Shown here piece after piece: positions 6,087-13,297 of a stretch of DNA of 14,438 nucleotides. Below the pieces are notes generated by a model. That model searched no databases and had not been told where the DNA came from. It saw nothing but the letters and a program-made list of their open reading frames with translations. The DNA comes from Candidatus Omnitrophota bacterium (GTDB lineage Bacteria > Omnitrophota > Gorgyraeia > Gygaellales > Profunditerraquicolaceae), in assembly GCA_028717045.1 (NCBI GenBank), contig JAQUON010000023.1, positions 1 through 14,438 of the forward strand, written 5' to 3'. The stretch's first letter is position 1, and every line of letters starts with the position of its first letter. The position numbers and the translations under genes are program-made.

Positions 6087-7394
6087 ATGTCCGAACAACC
6101 GGTTGTATTAATTAATCCCCCAAGCCCTTTTTTGATTAACCAAAAAAGCTTTTCTCCGCTGGGTATTCTCTACCTTGCCGCAGAACTAAAGAAAGATGGC
6201 CTGCCTGTGCAGGTGGTCGATCTTGCGGGTCGTGAGAGCGATATGGAAGAAGCGTTGGGCCGATACCTGCAGGCAGACATCTTCGGCATCAGCGCGACAA
6301 CGCCTCAATACCCTTATGCAAGAAGCGTGAAAGAAATAATAAAAAAAGCAAATCCCGATGCAATGGTAGTGTTGGGGGGCGTGCACGGGACAGACCTCAC
6401 TGAAAAATGCCTTAATGACAGGTTTGATATCGTGGTCAAGGGAGAGGGAGAGAAGGCGATAGTTAAGATTGCGCGTGATTTTGGGACGCATTCACTCGAT
6501 TATAGAGTTTTGCAATTGCCTTACGAAAAAGATATAGATTCGCTGCCTCATCCCGCCCGGCATCTGATCCCTCTGAAGGACTACGGCTATGATATCGAAG
6601 GTATTCCCGGCACAAGCATCATTACCAGCAGGGGATGTCCTTATCATTGTGTGTTTTGCTCAAAAGGGGTCTGGGGGCAGGGAGTGAGGCTTCATAGTAT
6701 TGAGTACGTCGTTGAAGAACTGAGTTCGATAATACAAGACTATGCGATCGACCATTTCCTTTTTCTCGATGACGCCATTAACATTGACAGAAGAAGGCTT
6801 ATGCGGCTATGTGAAGCGATAAAGCCGCTTGCAATAAAGTGGCGTTGCTATGCGAGGGCAGAAACTCATGCGAAAGACATGCTTATTGCGATGAAAGAGG
6901 CAGGCTGCGTAGAAATAGGGGTGGGTATTGAGAGCGGTTCACAGAGGATATTGGATATTGTAGGAAAAGGAAGCACGGTTGAAAAGAATACCGGCTTTGT
7001 CAAAGAATGCAAAGCAGCAGGGGTAACGGTGAACGCCTTTGTGATGATTGGACTTCCGGGAGAAACGTACGAAACGGTCGAGGCAACAAAAAAATGGATG
7101 GAAGAGGCAATGCCGGATAAGTTCGGTTTCAATATTTTTATGCCCTATGTAGGCACTCCGGTCTGGCGTAATCTACAAAAATATGATTTGCGCATCGCTG
7201 ATATCCCCGAGGAGCACAGTTGGGTAAAGGGAAGGTCAGGCCAGCACCATTGCTATGTCTCGACAGAAGGATTAAGCTCGCAAGAGATCTTAAGGTTGTT
7301 TAATGAGGTGTTCGATTACTACACGCAATTGTTGCATTGGAGGCCGGGAGTAGGCAGGGTGCCGCAGGCCGCTTGGGGAAATACAGCATGTTGA
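6087..7394 (+). CDS. B12-binding-type radical SAM protein (BchE-like)
   Basis: This 435-residue protein has two domains. The N-terminal cobalamin-binding-like Rossmann domain (about 1-145) starts VVLINPPSPF and contains GGVHGTDLTEK and VVKGEGEKAI, the usual B12-radical SAM landmarks without DxHxxG. The radical SAM TIM barrel carries the standard motif TSRGCPYHCVFC (Cys 184, 188, 191; CX3CX2C) and later EIGVGIESGSQRILD and MIGLPGET. These enzymes use SAM and a [4Fe-4S] cluster, commonly with cobalamin, for methyl transfer to carbon or phosphorus or for rearrangements. Being first in a block with glycosyltransferases, it probably acts on a sugar or lipid carrier; the product is unknown. No Shine-Dalgarno is visible. 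Its end overlaps the next gene by 7 nt. Confidence 0.9.
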   Translation: MSEQPVVLINPPSPFLINQKSFSPLGILYLAAELKKDGLPVQVVDLAGRESDMEEALGRYLQADIFGISATTPQYPYARSVKEIIKKANPDAMVVLGGVHGTDLTEKCLNDRFDIVVKGEGEKAIVKIARDFGTHSLDYRVLQLPYEKDIDSLPHPARHLIPLKDYGYDIEGIPGTSIITSRGCPYHCVFCSKGVWGQGVRLHSIEYVVEELSSIIQDYAIDHFLFLDDAINIDRRRLMRLCEAIKPLAIKWRCYARAETHAKDMLIAMKEAGCVEIGVGIESGSQRILDIVGKGSTVEKNTGFVKECKAAGVTVNAFVMIGLPGETYETVEATKKWMEEAMPDKFGFNIFMPYVGTPVWRNLQKYDLRIADIPEEHSWVKGRSGQHHCYVSTEGLSSQEILRLFNEVFDYYTQLLHWRPGVGRVPQAAWGNTAC

Positions 7395-8908
7395 TAGGGT
7401 TATTATTGTCTTTTGCGGGGTATCTGTTTCAGTCCTGGCCGAGGTTTTTTAACCGTTATTTCGGGGTAGATGTATGGAGGAACCTTTCTATTGCCGATGA
7501 GATCAGGACGCACAGACGTCTACCAAGGCAGAACCTTCCAAAATATATGCTAAAAGGGCCGTTTGACTACCCCCCGTTACTTACTATCGCTTTATCGCTT
7601 TTTCCTAAAAAGTGGCTTGAACGCTACCAGGGTTTTATCGCGCCTCTTTTTGATGCAATCACCGGCTTTATCCTTTTTGCATTCGCCTTCTTTCTTACGA
7701 AAGATATCGCGGTAGCTGCCCTGGCGCAGCTGCTTTTTATTACTAATCCCCTTGCGGCAATGGAGAACGCAAGCCTTACCGCAAGGAGCCTGGGTAATTT
7801 GACTTTTTCGTTAACGTTTCTTTTTACTATCCTATTTACCGTATTTCATTCCTGGGCATATTTCCTACTGGCAGTAATGTTTGCGTTCCTTGTTCTTTTC
7901 GCCCAGAAAATGGCTTCCCAGGCCCTGATTATGACTTCCGTCATCTTTGCCTTTTTTAAAGCAGATGTCTCTTATGTGTGCATTGTTTCTCTGGGCATAG
8001 TAGCTGCACTCTTGGTGGCAAAAGATCTGTATTTGCGTATCGCCAGAGGCCATCTTTGTGTGCTTAGATATTTTAGGAAGATCCTTGATGACCGCTATGC
8101 ACATCAGGTAGCGGGTACTATTCCGTCAAAGGGCGGTAATGACTTTATTGATAAGGTTAAATCGTGCGTGAGGCAGCGACCTTTTTTGGCAATGGTAGCG
8201 AGTGCTCCGCTTGTTACCCTTGGCCTGGCGTTGTCCCTATGGGGCTTATTATTTATTCCGAAGAGTTTTTCGATCCCCCCCATTATGCATCTTTACCAGA
8301 TATTGCTTCAATTTTGTCTCTGGCTTATAGTGCTTTATTGCGTGGGGATTCTTACCGCAGAAGTACGTATTGTGCAATTTTTAGGCGAGGGCATGAAATA
8401 CCTTGTCTTTGCAAGTTTCCCCGCTTCTTTTGTCGTAGCATACGTATCCTTCTATGAAATCCGTTTAAGTACAAATTATATTCCCTTCTTGTCTACTGTG
8501 GCGGTTATCGCTATGAGTATCGCCCAAACAGTTTTCCTTCAGAAAAAGGGGATCGTCAATGACCGGCAGCGCAGCCTTACTCCTTCCCTCAGGCAGGTGA
8601 TGGATTTCCTTGAGCGCGAACCGGGAGAAATCCGCTTGGCCACAATACCCTTTTCGTTATCGGATATGGTCGCCTATTTCACTAAATGCAATGTGCTTTC
8701 GTCGGACTCGGCGTTTGTATTAGGCAACGACCCTGCGTATACCGATTTTTATCCTGCGCTGAAGAAGCCGCTCGAAGAAATTATGAGTGCGCACAATATC
8801 AATTATTTATTGATCGATACACATTACGTAAGCTTGGCAGCCCTGCAGCTTGCTGCAGGCTCAAGGATAGTCCTGGAAAGAGAAAACCTGTGCCTCATAA
8901 AACGCTAA
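7388..8908 (+). CDS. Polytopic membrane protein, probable GT-C-fold glycosyltransferase
   Basis: From the ATG at 7388 (overlapping the previous TGA) it has 506 residues. An in-frame TTG at 7337 would add 17 hydrophilic residues before the first membrane helix and is unlikely. A hydrophobic N-terminus leads into a loop with VDVWRNLSIADEIRTHRRLP (Asp 28) and later FDYPPLL. This matches GT-C enzymes, where a first-loop Asp/Glu is catalytic and a YPP segment lies just before the second helix. About nine or ten membrane segments extend to residue 385, then a soluble C-terminal domain contains YLLIDTHYV. GT-C enzymes use polyprenyl-phosphate sugars as donors on the outer face of the membrane, which fits the DPM1-like enzymes nearby. 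Acceptor unknown; an oligosaccharide polymerase-like role is an alternative. Confidence 0.75.
   Translation: MLIGLLLSFAGYLFQSWPRFFNRYFGVDVWRNLSIADEIRTHRRLPRQNLPKYMLKGPFDYPPLLTIALSLFPKKWLERYQGFIAPLFDAITGFILFAFAFFLTKDIAVAALAQLLFITNPLAAMENASLTARSLGNLTFSLTFLFTILFTVFHSWAYFLLAVMFAFLVLFAQKMASQALIMTSVIFAFFKADVSYVCIVSLGIVAALLVAKDLYLRIARGHLCVLRYFRKILDDRYAHQVAGTIPSKGGNDFIDKVKSCVRQRPFLAMVASAPLVTLGLALSLWGLLFIPKSFSIPPIMHLYQILLQFCLWLIVLYCVGILTAEVRIVQFLGEGMKYLVFASFPASFVVAYVSFYEIRLSTNYIPFLSTVAVIAMSIAQTVFLQKKGIVNDRQRSLTPSLRQVMDFLEREPGEIRLATIPFSLSDMVAYFTKCNVLSSDSAFVLGNDPAYTDFYPALKKPLEEIMSAHNINYLLIDTHYVSLAALQLAAGSRIVLERENLCLIKR
8838..8862 (+). other. Strong GC-rich hairpin near the end of the membrane-protein gene
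   Basis: CCTGCAG (8842-8848) and CTGCAGG (8853-8859) are perfectly complementary around a 4-nt CTTG loop, and two more pairs form outside a bulged C. It lies about 30 nt before the GTG of the DUF362 gene. There is no T-run, so it is not an intrinsic terminator. It encodes LQLAAG, so it may only reflect codon choice. Confidence 0.35.
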
Positions 8909-10149
8909 ATAATAATTTTAGGGCTTCATTGTTAGAGTGCCATTCGGCTAAGCAGATACGGCAGAAGCTCTATGCGGCCTTGCCCGCTTTTGCCGATATT
9001 TTTCCGGCTTCTAAAGATGCGCACATCTTAATCAAGCCGAATTTAAACAGCAATATGAACGCATTAACGGGCAACACAACAGATTTGAGGCTGCTGGAAG
9101 CGCTTTTGAGCTACTTACGCGACCAGGGGTACCGCGTTATTACGATCGGCGAAGGGACCAGCAGCGGTTTCCACAGAGAGAAAATCAATATTTTCTCGCG
9201 CCTTTGCATTGACAGGGTGGCGAAGCGCTTTAACGCGAAACTGCTCGATCTTAATTTTGCACCTTATACGCATGTGGGGTTTGAGTACGGGGAAAAGGCG
9301 GCCGTGGCCCGGATATGCACAGAAGCAGATTTTTTTATCAACCTGCCAAAACTAAAGACACATTTTGAAGCCGGGCTTTCCGTGTGCCTTAAGAATATGA
9401 TGGGTACGCTGGTCGGCCTTCCCAACAAACAAAAGACCCACCGCAGCCTTTTTAAAAATATCCTCAATCTCAATAAATTCGTAAAGCCGCATTTGCATAT
9501 TGTTGACGGCCTTATCGCCATGGAAGGGACAGGCCCTTCGTCCGGTACTCCGGTCAGGGTTGACCTGGTGCTCATCGGCACCGATCCCTACCTCTTGGAT
9601 TTAGCGTGTGCTAAGATTGCAGGCTTTGAGTATAAAGAAGTACCGTATCTGATGCTGGCAAAGGAACAGGGCCTGATAACACAAGAGTATTTGAATTTTG
9701 TTGAAGCATTTGTGCCTAAAGAGGCCATCAAGCCTTTTAAGAGGCCGCACGTTAATATGCTGGTTCGGTTCGTTAACAACCCTAAGTGGCAGTATAGCTT
9801 TATCAAGATACGGCTATCGCCAGTTATGAATACATTGTTTTCTCTTAAAAGTTTCGGCACCCTTCTTAATGCGACGGGTTTGCGCCAGGATGTTTTTGAC
9901 AAGCAGGATTTATGCCTACAGCAAATGTGCCTGGAGACCGCTTTGTGCGATAACTGCAAAAAGTGCCAGGCGTATTGCCCGGTGGGCCTGACCTTACCCG
10001 AACAGTTGCAACCGCTGCATGAGCAGTGCATCGGTTGCCTCTATTGTTTTCTGGTCTGCCCGAAAAAGGCAATCAAGATAAAGGGGGATTTGGGTTTTTT
10101 CAAGGAGCAGTTAAAACGGTATGATGCTCTTACGCGCGCGATAACATAG
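8890..10149 (+). CDS. DUF362 protein with C-terminal 2x[4Fe-4S] ferredoxin domain
   Basis: From the GTG at 8890 it has 419 residues. GGAAAG lies 9 nt upstream, and this start keeps the first strand RASLLECHS of the domain; an upstream reading to 8686 would only re-read the membrane-protein gene. The DUF362 domain spans about 10-290 with ILIKPNLNS, FFINLPKLKTH, CLKNMMGTLVG and IVDGLIAMEGTGPSSGTP. The C-terminus holds two CX2CX2CX3CP motifs (Cys 353/356/359/363 and 380/383/386/390), enough for two [4Fe-4S] clusters. The biochemical role of DUF362 is not established to my knowledge. The clusters suggest electron transfer or a redox reaction in an anaerobe, possibly supplying the radical SAM enzymes encoded around it; that link is inference. 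The start overlaps the preceding gene by 19 nt. Confidence 0.88.
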   Translation: MPHKTLNNNFRASLLECHSAKQIRQKLYAALPAFADIFPASKDAHILIKPNLNSNMNALTGNTTDLRLLEALLSYLRDQGYRVITIGEGTSSGFHREKINIFSRLCIDRVAKRFNAKLLDLNFAPYTHVGFEYGEKAAVARICTEADFFINLPKLKTHFEAGLSVCLKNMMGTLVGLPNKQKTHRSLFKNILNLNKFVKPHLHIVDGLIAMEGTGPSSGTPVRVDLVLIGTDPYLLDLACAKIAGFEYKEVPYLMLAKEQGLITQEYLNFVEAFVPKEAIKPFKRPHVNMLVRFVNNPKWQYSFIKIRLSPVMNTLFSLKSFGTLLNATGLRQDVFDKQDLCLQQMCLETALCDNCKKCQAYCPVGLTLPEQLQPLHEQCIGCLYCFLVCPKKAIKIKGDLGFFKEQLKRYDALTRAIT

Positions 10150-10152
10150 CAT

Positions 10153-10158
10153 AAGGAG
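10153..10158 (+). promoter_or_regulatory. Shine-Dalgarno site of oxidoreductase copy 2
   Basis: AAGGAG lies 8 nt before the ATG at 10167, in the 17-bp space after the DUF362 stop. It fixes the start of the second Gfo/Idh/MocA gene. Confidence 0.7.
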
Positions 10159-10166
10159 CCAAAAAA

Positions 10167-11180
10167 ATGATTAAAATAGGCATAGTCGGTTGCGGATATT
10201 GGGGGCCGAACCTAATCAGAAATTTCAGCGAAGTAAAAGGCGCGCAGGTAATTGCCTGCGCTGACGTCAGGCCTGACCGCTTGCAATTTGTGAAACAGAG
10301 ATACCCGGCTATTGAAGTCACCAAAGAGTATAACCGCCTGCTGCAGCGTGAGGATATCGATGCGGTGAGCATTGCAACGCCCGCGTCAACCCACTTTTCC
10401 CTTGCCCGCGAAGCCCTTGCGCATAATAAGCACGTGCTCATAGAGAAGCCTATGACGAAATCATCAAAAGACGCGCAAGAGCTTATCCGCGCGGCGAAAC
10501 GCAAAAAGAGGGTTTTGATGGTCGGCCATACCTTCGAGTATGCGGGGGCAGTGCGTAAGATCAGGGAGCTTTTGAGCCGGGGTGAAATTGGCGACATTTT
10601 CTATTTTGATTCCACCAGGGCGAACTTGGGCCTTTTTCAGAAAGATGTCAATGTTATCTGGGACCTGGCACCGCACGACCTCTCAATTATGCTTTACGCA
10701 CTCAAGCTAAGCCCCGTCTCGGTGCTGGCGGTAGGAAATGCCTATGTCAATTCGTCAGTCGAGGATATCTGCTATATAACCCTGTTTTTTCCTAAGAAGA
10801 TCATCGGCCATATTCATATCAGCTGGTTGGCGCCCGTTAAATTCAGGCGCACGGTCATTGCGGGGAGCAAAAAAATGATCGTATACGACGATGTCGAGAA
10901 TATCGAGAAAGTAAAGGTGTTTGAACGCGGAGTCACGGTCAAAGAAAACAGCGGGCCCAAAGGGATACTGGAGCGGCAGCTTTTTTACCAGATGGGAGAT
11001 GTATGGAGCCCGCGGATTGATACGCAAGAGCCCCTGAAAATCGAATGCGAGCATTTTATTGATTGTGTCAAAAACGGCAAGGCGCCTTCCAGCGACGGCG
11101 CAAAAGGCCTTGAGATCGTAAGGATACTGGAGGCCGTGGACAGGTCGATTAAAGAAGGCGGGAAAATAATACATATTTAA
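10167..11180 (+). CDS. Gfo/Idh/MocA-family NAD(P)-dependent oxidoreductase (copy 2)
   Basis: This 337-residue protein opens GIVGCGYWGPNLIRNF (Rossmann GxGxxG about residues 8-13), has EKPMT at 93-97 and WDLAPHD at 165-171, and ends with the usual beta-sheet domain (HIHISWLAPVKFR). It is a clear paralogue of the protein at 4302: both share KHVL, EKPMT, LMVGHTF and VNV(L/I)WDLAPHD at matching positions, and by eye about half of the residues in the conserved stretch are identical. Its likely role is oxidation or reduction at a ring carbon of a nucleotide sugar. It differs from copy 1 in its neighbours (DUF362 and a GT2 enzyme rather than an acetyltransferase), so it may act on a different sugar or at a different step. 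Substrate unknown. Confidence 0.9.
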   Translation: MIKIGIVGCGYWGPNLIRNFSEVKGAQVIACADVRPDRLQFVKQRYPAIEVTKEYNRLLQREDIDAVSIATPASTHFSLAREALAHNKHVLIEKPMTKSSKDAQELIRAAKRKKRVLMVGHTFEYAGAVRKIRELLSRGEIGDIFYFDSTRANLGLFQKDVNVIWDLAPHDLSIMLYALKLSPVSVLAVGNAYVNSSVEDICYITLFFPKKIIGHIHISWLAPVKFRRTVIAGSKKMIVYDDVENIEKVKVFERGVTVKENSGPKGILERQLFYQMGDVWSPRIDTQEPLKIECEHFIDCVKNGKAPSSDGAKGLEIVRILEAVDRSIKEGGKIIHI

Positions 11181-11909
11181 ATGGATAGACGCATAGATCC
11201 AGAGGAGCCGGCAGGAGTAAGCGTTATTCTGCCCGCGTTCAATGAGAAGAATAACCTTAAAACGGTCGTTGAATCTGTCATTGCTTCCGTTGCTCCCAAT
11301 ACGAATGCGTACGAAGTTATCATAGTTGACGATGGAAGTAGAGACGGGACCGATGCAGTGGCGCAGTCATTAACGGGCCTGCGGGGGGTAAAGCTCTTTC
11401 GGCACGAAGCCAATTTGGGGATGGGCGAAGCAGTCAAGACAGGCATCCGCCACGCTGAGTTCCCGATACTAATGGACATTCCTTGCGATAATCAGTTTAA
11501 TGCGCAGGATATCGTGCCGTTTATCGATAAGATTAAAACCGCAGATATTGTGGTGGGATACCGGGTCAATAAGGCCCAGGGTTTCAGGCGGAAACTTTTT
11601 AGCGCATTCAATATCCTTCTACTGAGGGCCTTTTTCGGTCTTGCGCTTAAGGACCCTACATGGGTTAAAATGTTCAGAAAAAAAATCTTTGATACCATTC
11701 AGATGGAATCAAGGGGTTTTTTCTGGGAGACCGAAGTATTGGTAAAGGCCAAGGCGCAAGGGTTTAGAATCGAAGAGGTACCCACGACCATGCAGCCAAG
11801 GCTTTCCGGCAAATCCAAGGGTAATAGTTTTTTCAGGGCGTTCGACGTGTTGCTGTCTATGCTGCGGTTGAAGATTGGATTTATCACTTCGCGTTTTTTT
11901 AAAAGATGA
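11181..11909 (+). CDS. GT2 glycosyltransferase, DPM1-like, with PCDNQ in place of DXD
   Basis: This 242-residue protein starts on the base after the previous stop (TAA then ATG). The GT-A fold is clear: VSVILPAFNEKNNL, VIIVDDGSRDGT (about 46-57) and NLGMGEAVKTG, followed by an acceptor region DPTWVKMFRKKIFD. At the metal site, where relatives usually have D-A-D-G-Q, the sequence reads MDIPCDNQF (about 98-106), leaving one Asp of the pair displaced. The C-terminus VPTTMQPRLSGKSKG is typical of polyprenyl-phosphate glycosyltransferases; no membrane helices follow. It probably loads a sugar onto polyprenyl phosphate or a lipid-linked glycan, possibly the donor for the GT-C-like protein of this block. 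The stop overlaps the next gene (ATGA). Confidence 0.87.
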   Translation: MDRRIDPEEPAGVSVILPAFNEKNNLKTVVESVIASVAPNTNAYEVIIVDDGSRDGTDAVAQSLTGLRGVKLFRHEANLGMGEAVKTGIRHAEFPILMDIPCDNQFNAQDIVPFIDKIKTADIVVGYRVNKAQGFRRKLFSAFNILLLRAFFGLALKDPTWVKMFRKKIFDTIQMESRGFFWETEVLVKAKAQGFRIEEVPTTMQPRLSGKSKGNSFFRAFDVLLSMLRLKIGFITSRFFKR

Positions 11910-13297
11910 ACGTTGTATTAATAAACCCTTCTGTGCAAAAAGTAGTTGAAAGCCGCTATGACAGGCCGGTCTTTCCCCACCTGGGGCTGGGCTACATAGC
12001 TTCGTATCTGCGTAGCCGGGGCGTTGCCTGCAGCGTGCTTGATGCAAAGATGGAGGGCTTAAGCCTTTCCGGCCTCTTGGGGCGTTTGAAAGAAATCAAG
12101 CCGCATTTAGTCGGCTTGACATCGATGACTCACGAAATTGGCAACGTTCATTTCGTTGCCAAGCGGATCAAGGAATCATTTCCCGGTGCCAAGATTGCCT
12201 TAGGAGGAGTGCATGCAACCTTTTTGCCTTTAGAAACATTGCGGGATTATCCCGAATTTGATTTTATTGTTTCCGGTGAAGGCGAAGAGACTTTTTTTGA
12301 CCTTTATAACTCACTCTCCTGCGGTAAGCCAGGCGCAGGCGTTATTGCGGGTTTAAGTTTCCTTGAAGACGGTACCATCAAGACGAATCCATCAAGGGAA
12401 AAGATTCACAACCTTGACGGTTTGCCTTTTCCTGCCTGGGAGAGTTTCCCCTTAGCGAAGGAATATCCTGTGATGACAAGCAGGGGGTGTCCGTTTGAGT
12501 GTATTTTCTGCGCCAATCCCAACGGCAGGGTATTGCGTGCGCGTTCCGCTGAAAGCGTAGTAAGCGAATTCGAATGGGTAGTGAATACGTTTCATCCCCA
12601 AAGGATTGTTTTCTGGGACGAGGGTCTCACGTTTGACCGTAGGAGGGCAGAATCAATTTTTGATTCACTTATTAAAAAGGGCCTTCATAAAAAGGTACGA
12701 TGGTATGCGCAGACGCACGTCTCAAGCGTCGATTACCTCTTGTGTAAGAAAATGAAAGAGGCAGGCTGTGTCTCTATTGGGCTAGGGATCGAATCCGGTA
12801 ATGAAAGAATTCTTTCCCGTCTTCGCAAAAAAACAAGCATCTCGAAAATTGAAAAGGCAGTAAAGGACGCCAAGCGGGCAGGTTTGCCTGTTGAGGGTTA
12901 TTTTATTTTCGGCCACCCCCACGAAACAAAAGAAACCGCCCTGGATACTTTGCGGTTTGCAGTGAGGCTTAACCCGGAATACCCGGTGTTTGGTATCATG
13001 GTTCCGTATCCGGGAACCGAGGTGTTGCGGATGGCTCAAGAAGGAGAAGGGGATTACCGGTTGCTTTCCAGGGATTGGTCTGACTATAATAAACAGCTGG
13101 GCCACGCGCTTGAACTTACCAATTTGAACCGCCGCCAGCTGGAGTTGTTTCAACTTAAAGGATATATGTATGTGTTTATATGTAACGTAAGGCTCATAAG
13201 CCTGGCAAGGTTCTTTTTTAGATACAGAAAAGAAGCGCTCGCGTTTTTGAAAAAAATGCTGTTACGAAAGGACGGTCATGGACCTGCGGCAGTTTAA
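11906..13297 (+). CDS. B12-binding-type radical SAM protein
   Basis: This 463-residue protein is ATGA-coupled to the glycosyltransferase before it. The N-terminal cobalamin-binding-like domain (about 1-140) begins MNVVLINPSVQKVV and contains PHLGLGYIASYL, ALGGVHATFLPLE and IVSGEGEETF, again without DxHxxG. The radical SAM domain has TSRGCPFECIFCANPNGR (Cys 195, 199, 202; CX3CX2C), then IVFWDEGLTFDRRRAE, SIGLGIESGNERILSRL and FIFGHPHETKE. It is probably a cobalamin-dependent C-methylase or related radical enzyme acting on a glycan or lipid intermediate; the reaction cannot be read from sequence. It is similar in architecture to the protein at 6087, with separate N- and C-terminal details. Confidence 0.9.
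   Translation: MNVVLINPSVQKVVESRYDRPVFPHLGLGYIASYLRSRGVACSVLDAKMEGLSLSGLLGRLKEIKPHLVGLTSMTHEIGNVHFVAKRIKESFPGAKIALGGVHATFLPLETLRDYPEFDFIVSGEGEETFFDLYNSLSCGKPGAGVIAGLSFLEDGTIKTNPSREKIHNLDGLPFPAWESFPLAKEYPVMTSRGCPFECIFCANPNGRVLRARSAESVVSEFEWVVNTFHPQRIVFWDEGLTFDRRRAESIFDSLIKKGLHKKVRWYAQTHVSSVDYLLCKKMKEAGCVSIGLGIESGNERILSRLRKKTSISKIEKAVKDAKRAGLPVEGYFIFGHPHETKETALDTLRFAVRLNPEYPVFGIMVPYPGTEVLRMAQEGEGDYRLLSRDWSDYNKQLGHALELTNLNRRQLELFQLKGYMYVFICNVRLISLARFFFRYRKEALAFLKKMLLRKDGHGPAAV

Noticed and set aside
7337..7387. Upstream TTG start for the membrane protein
   Set aside because: It would add a hydrophilic Gly/Arg-rich tail before the first helix and overlap the upstream gene by 58 nt; the ATG at 7388 gives a simple stop/start overlap.
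8164..8457. Plus-strand open frame of 97 codons inside the GT-C-like gene
   Set aside because: It is in another frame over membrane helices of the main protein and shows no domain or start signal.
8686..8889. 68-residue N-terminal extension of the DUF362 protein
   Set aside because: The extension only re-reads the membrane-protein gene in another frame and precedes the first conserved strand; GTG 8890 is sufficient.
9588..10031. Minus-strand open frame of 147 codons over the DUF362 gene
   Set aside because: The plus strand carries conserved DUF362 and ferredoxin motifs; the antisense reading has only scattered Cys/Arg produced by the complement.
10130..10597. Minus-strand open frame of 155 codons
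   Set aside because: It is antisense to the second Gfo/Idh/MocA gene, in the equivalent region to the other shadow, so the similarity of the two paralogues explains it.
11299..11316. AATACGAATGCGTACG as a second heptamer-repeat site
   Set aside because: It has only one imperfect unit and lies in a conserved GT2 reading frame; chance similarity.
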